This document shows positions 24,868-32,302 of a stretch of DNA of 64,000 bases, piece by piece. Below the pieces are notes generated by a model. The model was given only the letters and a program-made list of their open reading frames with translations. It was not told the DNA's origin and did no database searches. The position numbers and the translations under genes are program-made. This DNA is from Actinophytocola sp050699915 (GTDB lineage: Bacteria; Actinomycetota; Actinomycetes; Mycobacteriales; Pseudonocardiaceae). Within the stretch, counting starts at the first letter, position 1. The number at the start of each line of letters is the position of its first letter. The stretch is from assembly GCF_050699915.1 (NCBI RefSeq), contig NZ_JBOHGA010000001.1:62001-126000 (forward strand), written 5' to 3'.

Positions 24868-26337
24868 TCAATCCGGCGTCTTCGCAGGGAGACCGACGAC
24901 GAACTCGCCGACGCTGACCTCCGCCGGCCAGTCGAGGTCGAACGCGGCGGTCGCCACCTCGCTGTCGCCCATCGCCAGCGCGCACGGCGCGAGCCCGAGC
25001 ATCGTGGCGACGAGGTAGAGAGTCTGCTGCAGCACCCCCACGTGCTTGAGCGCTGTGGTGTACGAGATGCCGTCGTAGACCCAGGACAGGCGACCCAGGC
25101 GAGCGGTCATCGTGATCAGCGTCGGCGGCCGCCGACGGGCGCCGGCGAGCATCATCGCGTTGTCCAGCAGCTCGTCGGTGTGCGCCTGGTTCTCGTTGAC
25201 CAAGGTGAGCGCGTGGCCCTGCGGGTCGTAGTGGTAGATCCCGCGTGGCAACCCGGCGCAGCGGTCGATCGTCAGGTAAAGGTCGAGCTCGTACAGCGAG
25301 CCGGCGCTCGGGTACGGGCGCTCGGTAACCGTGTAGTTCACCAACCCGGCGCCGAGTATCTCGGTTTGCGAGCGGACCCTGGCCGACCGGTACAGCAGCT
25401 CGCCGAGCTGCTCGAGGGAAGGGCCCTCATCGGCGAAGTGGCGTACCGAACGGCGCCCCTCGATGGCCTCGGTCAGCGACATGTCGTTCGACGCGGTGGT
25501 GAGGTCTGGCTCGTACAGCGGGAACCGGGGCCCGTCCGGCGGCGGCTTCACCGCCGGCAACGGCGGCAGCCGGCCGACGTGGCGGAACACCGCGCCGGCC
25601 GGACCGTCGTGCCGCCCCAGTCGGGTGCGCGAGTGGAACAGCAGTTCATGCGGCGACCAGGCGAGAAGCGCCGGATCGGTGTCCTCGGCGAACCGGGGGG
25701 CGCCCGGCCGCGCCGACGGCTCGGCTGTGTCTGGTTCGACGTCCCCGACGACCACGATGTCCGCTGCCGCGAGGAAGGCGACGATCTCCTCGACCAGCGG
25801 CTCGGCGACGTTGACGCGATTGGCGACCTCGGCGCAGGTCGTGGGCCTGGCGAGGGAACCGACCACCCACGAGGCGAGCGGCCGGTGCAGCGCGACCTGG
25901 TGGTGCGACAGCGGGGACTCCACCAGCAGCTCACCGTCGTGCACGCGGAGAAAGGCGAACCGGGACAGGCGGATCCGCGCACCGGCGGCGAGCTCGGGCG
26001 GCTCGAACGTGTCGCGCGGGGAGACCGGCGTGGCCGACAGCAGCGGCGTGGGCGAGTCCGGCAGGCACAGCGAGCACACGACGCAACCCGGCAGCCGGAG
26101 GAACAGGTCGTGCACGTCGTCGCAGACGAGGTCGGCCACGTTGGTGAGTGCGACCGGCCCCAGCGTCATCCGATGCAGCGTCTCCTTGATCGCCGGCGTG
26201 GGCGGGTCCACGCGCACGTCCTCCCAGCGAGTCAAGACGGTCACGCTGCCGTCCTCGGCCGACTCGATGGCCACGTCCTCACGGAATGACCACAGCAGAC
26301 GGCTCTTCGGAGCTGGAGCGGCGGACTGGGGAGGCAA
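24868..26337 (-). CDS. sagB: SagB-type azoline dehydrogenase (nitroreductase fold)
   Basis: A 489-residue protein. The C-terminal half (about 270-489) is an FMN nitroreductase domain: IEGRRSVRHFADEGPSLEQL, YPSAGSLYELDLYLTID, GIYHYDPQGHALTLV and LGLAPCALAMGDSEV, which together mark SagB/McbC dehydrogenases. These oxidise azolines made by YcaO enzymes to aromatic thiazoles or oxazoles. The N-terminal half has the winged-helix-like leader domain seen in actinobacterial members. The start is a TTG, chosen because AGGAG sits 5 bp before it, and no ATG or GTG lies in frame between it and the YcaO stop 33 bp upstream. Together with the YcaO fusion it forms a minimal azole-peptide (TOMM) machinery. 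Confidence 0.85.
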   Translation of the reverse strand: MPPQSAAPAPKSRLLWSFREDVAIESAEDGSVTVLTRWEDVRVDPPTPAIKETLHRMTLGPVALTNVADLVCDDVHDLFLRLPGCVVCSLCLPDSPTPLLSATPVSPRDTFEPPELAAGARIRLSRFAFLRVHDGELLVESPLSHHQVALHRPLASWVVGSLARPTTCAEVANRVNVAEPLVEEIVAFLAAADIVVVGDVEPDTAEPSARPGAPRFAEDTDPALLAWSPHELLFHSRTRLGRHDGPAGAVFRHVGRLPPLPAVKPPPDGPRFPLYEPDLTTASNDMSLTEAIEGRRSVRHFADEGPSLEQLGELLYRSARVRSQTEILGAGLVNYTVTERPYPSAGSLYELDLYLTIDRCAGLPRGIYHYDPQGHALTLVNENQAHTDELLDNAMMLAGARRRPPTLITMTARLGRLSWVYDGISYTTALKHVGVLQQTLYLVATMLGLAPCALAMGDSEVATAAFDLDWPAEVSVGEFVVGLPAKTPD

Positions 26338-26370
26338 GGTCGCTCCTGGGGTCGGGGCCCGTGCGAGGGC

Positions 26371-28710
26371 TCACACGAACAACGGGAGGGGGTTGAGGTC
26401 GTCGTAGGAGGTGGGCCGGGCCAGCCGGCCGAGCTGCACGGGCACGTCGTACAGCCGACCCGGCGCGAAGCGGGACCAGAAGGAGCGCATCCCCGGCACG
26501 ATCGCCTTCACCACTGGAAGGCCCACGTCCGGCCGAGTCTGGTCCAGCACCAGCACGTCGAGCCCGATGTCCTCCAGCCTGCGCCGGACCGTGGTGACAT
26601 CCTCGTGGAGATCGTTCGTGGGGGAGTGCCTGTAGTCGGTGAGCCTCCGTGCCGGCACTGCGGGATCCGGCCGCAGGTAGGCGTTTCCGGCCCAGGTGGC
26701 GGTGCGCCACCAGCGAACGGCGTCCGGGTCGGACCAGTCGTACCGTCCGTCGCGGCCGGCCTCGACGACCGCGGGCATCAGCTGGTTCATCTCGGTGAGC
26801 GCGCGCGTGAGCGCGATCGTGGGGTCGAGGTGTGCCCCGAACCCGAACATGATGTCCTCGCACGCCTTGTCCGTGCGGCGAGACAACGCGACCATGGTCG
26901 GGATCCCGGTGTCTGACGATACATCCAGCACCCAGACGTCGCGACGCAGAGCCGCGTAGGTCTCGCGCAGCTCGGCGACCCAGGGGTCCTCGACGCTGTC
27001 GAGGTCGACCGCCGGGGCCCGGGTCCGGTTGTACCACCACAGGGCGACCGCGTCGCGCTCCACCAGCTCGAGCAGACCCTGCAGCAGCGCGTCCTCGAGG
27101 CTGCTGCCGGCCGCGTTGCCGTTGGAGTCGGCGCTGACCGTGCCACCGCCACCGTGCTCGGGCGGAACGTCGAAGTACAGCATTCCCGTGGGCAGCAGCC
27201 GGTGCCGCGACTCGGTGAGCGACCACACCGGCGTCCAGCTTGTCTCGGCCGACTCGTCGAACGGGTCGCACACGTGCTGGAAGGACGAGTGGGCCGCGTT
27301 CCAGCTCGCCCGGTCGGCGAACTGACGCTCGTCGAAGAGCTGGCACGCGTCGGGATGGATCGCGGGCTGGGCGGCGTCGTCGCGAAGCGAGGCATAGCTG
27401 CCGACGATCCGCTGCTCGTCTCCGTGGTAGTGGCCGCTGTGCCGCTCAATCGCCTCGCACAACGCGCTCACCCGGCCGTGCAGGGGAGTGATCCCCTTGC
27501 CGCCGTTCTCCGCGCGAAGCGTCGATCGCATGTGCTCGAACCGCCGACTCGCGTTCAGTGCGAGGTTCGGCCCGGCGCGGAACGCGTTGAAGAAGGCAGG
27601 GCCGCGCTCATCACGGGTGATCTCCTTGAGCACACCGGTGATCGGACTGATCAGGTGCTCGTGGCGCCGCATGACCTGCTCGGCCGACATGGACCGGTGC
27701 CCGCCACCACCGCGGCTGGCCTTCTGCCGGCTGCCGAGCGTCACCGGACGCATGGTCTGCCGCCGCATGAGGTCGGCGTCGCCGCAGGCCGCGCACTGTG
27801 GCCGCCGGCGTAGCTCGTGGTGGCTGCCGCACATGTCAAGGCTGTCGAGGGTCCACACGGACGACTGCCTTCCGCGGCGCAGCCCGGCCGCCCACTGCAC
27901 CACGGTGAGCGCGATCAGGTTCAGTGCGGCCGTGCCGAGCGGAGGCAGCGACACGGCGGGCGGGGCGAGCGGGGCCTGCCCGTCCACCAGGTTACGCAGG
28001 CGTGTCTCGGCCCTGCGGTGGCCGCGAAGCCGGTGGGCGAGGCAGTGCCAGCAGGCGGTGCCACTGACGGGTTCGAAGATCGGGCCGATCCAGACCTGGG
28101 CGCCGCCGGGCTTGGCCAGCAGCCACGGGCGGCCGGCCGCGCGATGCAGGGCGTCGATGCGGGCCAGTGGAGCGTCTAGGTAGTCCTCGCAGAGGACGAC
28201 GGAGATGTCGGCATCGTCGGTGAGGCGGTCCGCCGGCCCCTCGGCGGTGTCCAGTCCGGCGCCGTCGAGAGCGGCGAGTGTCGCGTCCGTGGCAGACCTG
28301 CTCCCGAACTCCCCGACGGCGATCGCCTGGACCCGGGTGGCGCGGGTACGCCGTACGGCGCTCACCGGATCGAGCTCCGTGGCCTCCCAGTAGGCGAGCG
28401 TCGGCGCATCCGCCGTGGACTCCAGCTCGGAGTCCGGCGGCGTGCGCAGCGCCACCAGGCCGGCGTCGACCAGCCGCGTGACGATCGCGCCGGCTTCGGC
28501 CGGTGCCATGCCGTCGGGCACCTCCCGGCGGAGCTCGGCGAGGTTCCTGGTGCCGTCGAGCAGCGGGGCCAGCGCCTCGACGTGGGCGCCCTCGACCGAG
28601 GTCGTGCCACGCTCGGAAAGCAGGTAAACGGCCTCGCCTCGGACGACGTGAGGCCGAAGGTGCCGCTTGAAGCCGACCGTGAGGCCCGCGGCCTGCTCGG
28701 ACGTGGTCAT
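26371..28710 (-). CDS. ycaO: Fused TOMM cyclodehydratase (leader-binding/E1-like domain plus YcaO)
   Basis: A 779-residue fusion, as in goadsporin-type clusters. Residues 1-95 resemble the PqqD-like leader-recognition element. Residues about 95-310 are the E1/ThiF-like C-domain with two zinc CxxC pairs, CWHC near 221 and CAAC near 305. From about 370 is YcaO, which uses ATP to cyclise Cys, Ser and Thr side chains: SALCEAIERHSGHYHG and LLELVERDAVALWWYN carry the ATP/Mg-binding glutamates. The C-terminus NPLPLFV is only partly proline-rich compared with the usual PxPxP. The ATG of MTTSEQAAG follows GGGGAGCTGTC. It is transcribed away from SARP 1. The most likely substrate in this window is the 62-residue peptide at 57732, which is about 29 kb away. 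Confidence 0.88.
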   Translation of the reverse strand: MTTSEQAAGLTVGFKRHLRPHVVRGEAVYLLSERGTTSVEGAHVEALAPLLDGTRNLAELRREVPDGMAPAEAGAIVTRLVDAGLVALRTPPDSELESTADAPTLAYWEATELDPVSAVRRTRATRVQAIAVGEFGSRSATDATLAALDGAGLDTAEGPADRLTDDADISVVLCEDYLDAPLARIDALHRAAGRPWLLAKPGGAQVWIGPIFEPVSGTACWHCLAHRLRGHRRAETRLRNLVDGQAPLAPPAVSLPPLGTAALNLIALTVVQWAAGLRRGRQSSVWTLDSLDMCGSHHELRRRPQCAACGDADLMRRQTMRPVTLGSRQKASRGGGGHRSMSAEQVMRRHEHLISPITGVLKEITRDERGPAFFNAFRAGPNLALNASRRFEHMRSTLRAENGGKGITPLHGRVSALCEAIERHSGHYHGDEQRIVGSYASLRDDAAQPAIHPDACQLFDERQFADRASWNAAHSSFQHVCDPFDESAETSWTPVWSLTESRHRLLPTGMLYFDVPPEHGGGGTVSADSNGNAAGSSLEDALLQGLLELVERDAVALWWYNRTRAPAVDLDSVEDPWVAELRETYAALRRDVWVLDVSSDTGIPTMVALSRRTDKACEDIMFGFGAHLDPTIALTRALTEMNQLMPAVVEAGRDGRYDWSDPDAVRWWRTATWAGNAYLRPDPAVPARRLTDYRHSPTNDLHEDVTTVRRRLEDIGLDVLVLDQTRPDVGLPVVKAIVPGMRSFWSRFAPGRLYDVPVQLGRLARPTSYDDLNPLPLFV

Positions 28711-28978
28711 GACAGCTCCCCACATCGCTCGACCGGCGCTGGAGCGCGCCTGGAGTCCAGGCTGCCTTGTCCGCGGTGCGATGCACAGTGCGCCGCTCAC
28801 CTGCTCACTCCCCATTACTCATCACCCATTTATGACCTCGTCACTATCGGCTCACACCTCGGTAGGAATAGCGTTGAGTTGTCGTAAAACCGATGATCTT
28901 CGCATCCTCCCGGGACGGTCGAACCGGGTTCCCGGAGGCGGAAGTGCGGTGGGTCTGGCTGATAGCGAGGTCCCTAGA
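28711..28978. promoter_or_regulatory. Divergent control region between YcaO and SARP 1
   Basis: 268 bp separating divergent genes. Five copies of TCAC lie within 59 bp (starting at 28797, 28805, 28822, 28841 and 28852), three of them as CTCAC. Repeated short motifs of this sort are typical of SARP binding regions, but spacing is irregular and no consensus can be claimed. Confidence 0.35.
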
Positions 28979-30010
28979 ATGGTCACCAAGTTAGACGAAC
29001 TGGAATTAATGACGAACGAGGAGAAGTTGACTCTCCTCGCCACGTTGCTGGAAGAGACCGAGGTTCCGGAGCCGGACTTCTGGCCACAGCCGGCCGGGTC
29101 CAAGTCCGCAGCCGGCGATCCGCGTACGGATCTGCGTTTCGAGCTGCTCGGTCCGCTGGTCATCCGGCCCGCCGACGCCGATGTCGAGGCCGATGTCGCA
29201 CCGAGCGCGCCCAAGCTGCGGCTGATACTCGCGACGCTGCTGTTCAACGCCAACAAGCCCGTCGGGGCCTCGGCGCTGATCAGGGAGCTCTGGGGCGAGA
29301 ACGCACCTCGCACCGCGAACTCGACGCTGCAGACATACATCTTCAAGCTGCGCAAGCTCTTCCAGGCTGTGCTCGGCACCTCGGTGGAGCACATCACCCA
29401 TGAGGTGCTGCTCACCTGCTCCGGCGGGTACACGCTGCGAGTGGACGCACAGCAGCTGGACATCACCGAGTTCGACCAGTTGGTCACGTCCGGCACCGCC
29501 GCGATGCGCGCCGGCGACTACGAGAGCGCGGCCGAGAAGCTTCGCCGCTCGCTCGCCCTGTGGCGCGGCAGCGTCGTCCATCAGGGACAGTGGGGAACGT
29601 GCCTGCGCGCGCAGGTCGCCCGGCTGGAGGAGCGTCGCTTCTACGCCCACACCACCAGGATCGACGCCGACCTGTGCCTCGGCCGGCACCGCGAGATGAT
29701 CAGCGAGCTCGCCTCGCTCGTAGTGGAGCACCCGCTGCACGAGTCCGCTCACGTCATGCTGATGATCGCGCTGCACCGGGCGGGCCGCGCATCCGCGGCA
29801 CTCGAGGTCTACATGCGCTTCCGGCAGCGGATGCTGCATGAGCTCGGCATCGAGCCGTCCGAACGGATCAAGGCACTGCACGTGGCTCTGTTGTCGGCGG
29901 ACCCCGTCCTCATGGACCTTTCGCTGACCTCGGAGATGCTGCTCGACCGTCTCGCACAGCCAGGTCTGGTGCGCGCCCGGGAGAATTCGCCCGCTGTTAC
30001 CGGTGTATGA
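28979..30010 (+). CDS. SARP-family transcriptional activator 1
   Basis: A 343-residue regulator. It has an N-terminal extension of about 45 residues (MTNEEKLTLLATLLEETEV), a winged-helix DNA-binding domain (about 45-140: LRFELLGPLVIRP, KLRLILATLLFNANKPV, LQTYIFKLRKLFQ) and a bacterial transcriptional activation domain (BTAD, about 150-300: CLRAQVARLEERRFYAH, GRASAALEVYMRFRQRM, LGIEPSERIKAL). SARPs activate biosynthetic operons by binding heptamer direct repeats near the -35. The ATG after GCGAGGTCCCTAGA is chosen; longer frames would cross the divergent promoter region. It heads the scoD-scoC-PKS1 operon and probably controls it. Confidence 0.9.
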   Translation: MVTKLDELELMTNEEKLTLLATLLEETEVPEPDFWPQPAGSKSAAGDPRTDLRFELLGPLVIRPADADVEADVAPSAPKLRLILATLLFNANKPVGASALIRELWGENAPRTANSTLQTYIFKLRKLFQAVLGTSVEHITHEVLLTCSGGYTLRVDAQQLDITEFDQLVTSGTAAMRAGDYESAAEKLRRSLALWRGSVVHQGQWGTCLRAQVARLEERRFYAHTTRIDADLCLGRHREMISELASLVVEHPLHESAHVMLMIALHRAGRASAALEVYMRFRQRMLHELGIEPSERIKALHVALLSADPVLMDLSLTSEMLLDRLAQPGLVRARENSPAVTGV

Positions 30011-30030
30011 CCGTTGGCACCTACGTTCTG

Positions 30031-30049
30031 TTTCGATATCGGTTTCGAT
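30031..30049 (+). repeat. Direct repeat TTTCGAT ahead of the scoD-like gene
   Basis: TTTCGAT at 30031-30037 and 30043-30049, 12 bp apart, embedded in the longer pair TTTCGATATCGG / TTTCGATGTCGA. Heptamer direct repeats about one helical turn apart are the usual SARP target. The site is only 24-42 bp from the start codon, so it would require a very short leader. Confidence 0.4.
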
Positions 30050-30072
30050 GTCGAATGCGGTGAGGAGGAACG

Positions 30073-30645
30073 ATGACCACGTCGCCCTTGCACAGTGATG
30101 CGGACCGCGGGCGAATGACGTTCGCGAACGACCCGGAACTGTTGTCCGGTGTTCTGCGACCGTACGCGCGACCGAAGACGCAGTACCTGAAGTCCGCCAC
30201 CGTGGACACGGCCGACGGGCTCGCAATCGCGGAAGGCCAGTTCTCCATTCCCCACTCGTGCTACATCGACGACACGGGCCACCTGAACTCGGTCGAGGTC
30301 AACATCTGCTTCAACCAGCTGATGTACTACCTGATCGCGAAATGCGTGCAGGAGCAGGCCCTGCCGGCGTTCGACGCCTGGACGATGGAGGACTACTGGG
30401 CCAAACAGCTGCCGGACATGCTCATCGCGAACTTCAGGAGCAACTTCCGGCGCCCGATCGACTCGGCCTCCTTCACCGGCGCGGTGTCGTTCGGCGACTT
30501 CAGCGTGCGCAACGTGCGGCGAGCGATCCAGCTCGTCGACATGCCGTGGCAGTTCTGGGACGCCTCGGGCGGCCACGCCGACGGTGAGGTGCGCATGGCA
30601 CTCGTCGAGCCGCCGGGCATGGGCTACCAGGCCAACGCGGCCTGA
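30073..30645 (+). CDS. scoD: ScoD/FcoT-like thioesterase-fold enzyme (glycine addition to enoyl-ACP)
   Basis: A 190-residue hotdog-fold protein. The text follows M. tuberculosis FcoT (Rv0098) and Streptomyces ScoD: RPYARPKTQYLKSATVDT, FSIPHSCYIDDTGHLNSVE, VNICFNQLMYYLIAK, and FRSNFRRPIDSASFTG. In isonitrile-lipopeptide pathways this enzyme adds glycine to the alpha,beta-unsaturated acyl chain on the carrier and hydrolyses the thioester, making the substrate for ScoE. It starts after GAGGAGGAACG, one gene before a ScoC-like ligase and two before PKS1. The ScoE-type dioxygenase lies 18 kb away in another operon. Placement beside a polyene PKS suggests the enoyl chain may come from polyketide synthesis (inference). 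Confidence 0.82.
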   Translation: MTTSPLHSDADRGRMTFANDPELLSGVLRPYARPKTQYLKSATVDTADGLAIAEGQFSIPHSCYIDDTGHLNSVEVNICFNQLMYYLIAKCVQEQALPAFDAWTMEDYWAKQLPDMLIANFRSNFRRPIDSASFTGAVSFGDFSVRNVRRAIQLVDMPWQFWDASGGHADGEVRMALVEPPGMGYQANAA

Positions 30646-30681
30646 GCACCCACACCAGTGCAGCGAGGAGAGGGAGACACG

Positions 30682-32250
30682 GTGACCGTTCAGTTGCGCA
30701 CGCTCGTCGACGTGGTGCGCCACCACGCCACTCGACAGCCGGATGCCGTCGCGATGATCTGCGAAGGCCGGCGGGTCGACTACGCCGCGCTGCACCGGGT
30801 GAGCAACCAGGTCGCGCACGGTCTCCAGGCGGCCGGCCTGCGTCCGGGGGACCGGATCGCGTACCTCGGCAAGGAGTCCGAGCACTACTACGAGCTGCTG
30901 TTCGGCTCGGCGAAGAGTGGTGTCGTGCTGGTGCCGATCAACTGGCGGCTGGCCCCCGAGGAGGTCGAGCACATCCTGCGCGACTCCGGTACGGCGCTGC
31001 TGTTCGTGGACGCCGACGCCGAGGCGACCGCCGCCCGGCTCGCCCCCGAGCTGCCGCGGCTGAGCCAGGTGCTGCCGCTGGACCAGCCGGGCGCGCCGGG
31101 TGCCGGGTTCGCCGACTGGGTGGCGCGGCAGCCGGACGTCGACGTGCTCTCCCGGGTCCGTCCGGACACGCCGCTCGCGCAGATGTACACCAGCGGCACC
31201 ACCGGGCTGCCGAAAGGCGTGGTTCTCGCGCACCGCAGCTTCTTCGCGGTCCGCGACGCGCTGGCCGCCGCCGACCTGGACTGGATCGACTGGCGCGCTG
31301 GCGACCGCAGCCTGATCGGCATGGCCGGCTTCCACATCGGCGGCCTGTGGTGGTCGACGCAGGGCTTCGCGGCCGGTGTCACGAACGTCGTGATGCGCGA
31401 GTTCACCACCGCCGGCGCGGTGGAGCTGATCCGGACGCTGGGCGTGACGACCGCGTGCATGGTCCCGGCGATGCTGCGACTCCTGCTGGCCGAGCCGGGT
31501 GTCACCAAGGACGACTTCGCCACCCTCCGCAAGGTCATCTACGGTGGCGCGCCGATCTCCGCGGCGCTGCTCGCCCGGTGTGTCGAGGGCTTCGGCTGCG
31601 AGTTCGCCCAGATCTACGGGTTGACCGAGACCGGCAACACCGCGATGTGCCTGCCGCCGTCCGACCACGTGCCGGACGGGGCCCGGATGCAGGCCGCAGG
31701 ACGGGCGTACCCAGGGTTCGCGGTGAAGGTCGCCGACGCGGCGGGCAACCCGCTGCCGGCCGGTGAGATCGGTGAGGTCTGGCTGCGCACCCCGGCGGCG
31801 ATGCTCGAGTACTGGAACCTGCCGGAGGCCACGGCGAAGACCCTCGTCGACGGCTGGGTGGTGACCGGAGACGCCGGTGTGCTGGACGAGGACGGCTACC
31901 TGTACATCCGCGACCGGATCAAGGACATGATCATCATCGCGGGGGAGAACGTGTACCCCGCCGAGGTGGAGAACGTCATCGGCAGGCACCCCGCGGTCGC
32001 CGAGTCCGCCGTGGTCGGTGTGCCCGACGAACGCTGGGGCGAGGCCGTCTACGCGTTCGTGGTGCCGGTGGAGGGCGAGCAGCTCACCGAACGGGAGCTC
32101 GCGCTGTTCCTCAAGGGAAAGCTCGCCACGTTCAAGTCGCCGCTGCACTACGAGTTCGTCGACAAGGTGCCGCGCAACCCGAGCGGCAAGATCCTCCGCC
32201 GCGAGCTGCGCGAGCGGTTCTGGGACGGCCACGAGCGCCGCGTGAGCTGA
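30682..32250 (+). CDS. scoC: Acyl-ACP/CoA ligase, ScoC/FadD10-like
   Basis: A 522-residue adenylate-forming enzyme. Visible: the P-loop QMYTSGTTGLPKGVVLAHRS, IYGLTETGN, the hinge GDAGVLDEDGYLYIRDRIKD (20 residues), and the catalytic lysine in PRNPSGKILRREL. In Sco-type pathways one ligase first loads the fatty acid on the carrier and later re-activates the isocyano acid. The start is the GTG of VTVQLRTLVD with AGGAGAGGGAG before it; a GTG 24 bp upstream is in frame but has no ribosome binding site. It sits 36 bp after the scoD-like gene and 52 bp before PKS1. General family is certain; the specific ScoC role rests on context. Confidence 0.85.
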   Translation: MTVQLRTLVDVVRHHATRQPDAVAMICEGRRVDYAALHRVSNQVAHGLQAAGLRPGDRIAYLGKESEHYYELLFGSAKSGVVLVPINWRLAPEEVEHILRDSGTALLFVDADAEATAARLAPELPRLSQVLPLDQPGAPGAGFADWVARQPDVDVLSRVRPDTPLAQMYTSGTTGLPKGVVLAHRSFFAVRDALAAADLDWIDWRAGDRSLIGMAGFHIGGLWWSTQGFAAGVTNVVMREFTTAGAVELIRTLGVTTACMVPAMLRLLLAEPGVTKDDFATLRKVIYGGAPISAALLARCVEGFGCEFAQIYGLTETGNTAMCLPPSDHVPDGARMQAAGRAYPGFAVKVADAAGNPLPAGEIGEVWLRTPAAMLEYWNLPEATAKTLVDGWVVTGDAGVLDEDGYLYIRDRIKDMIIIAGENVYPAEVENVIGRHPAVAESAVVGVPDERWGEAVYAFVVPVEGEQLTERELALFLKGKLATFKSPLHYEFVDKVPRNPSGKILRRELRERFWDGHERRVS

Positions 32251-32302
32251 GCCCGGCCGCAGCAACCCGATTCCCCCGAACCGCCCTCGTGGAGTGACAC
32301 CG

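Noticed and set aside
24859..24877. Inverted repeat GCCGGA...TCCGGC at the SagB stop codon as a terminator
   Set aside because: The stem is only 6 bp, it straddles the stop codon, and no T-run follows on the minus strand.
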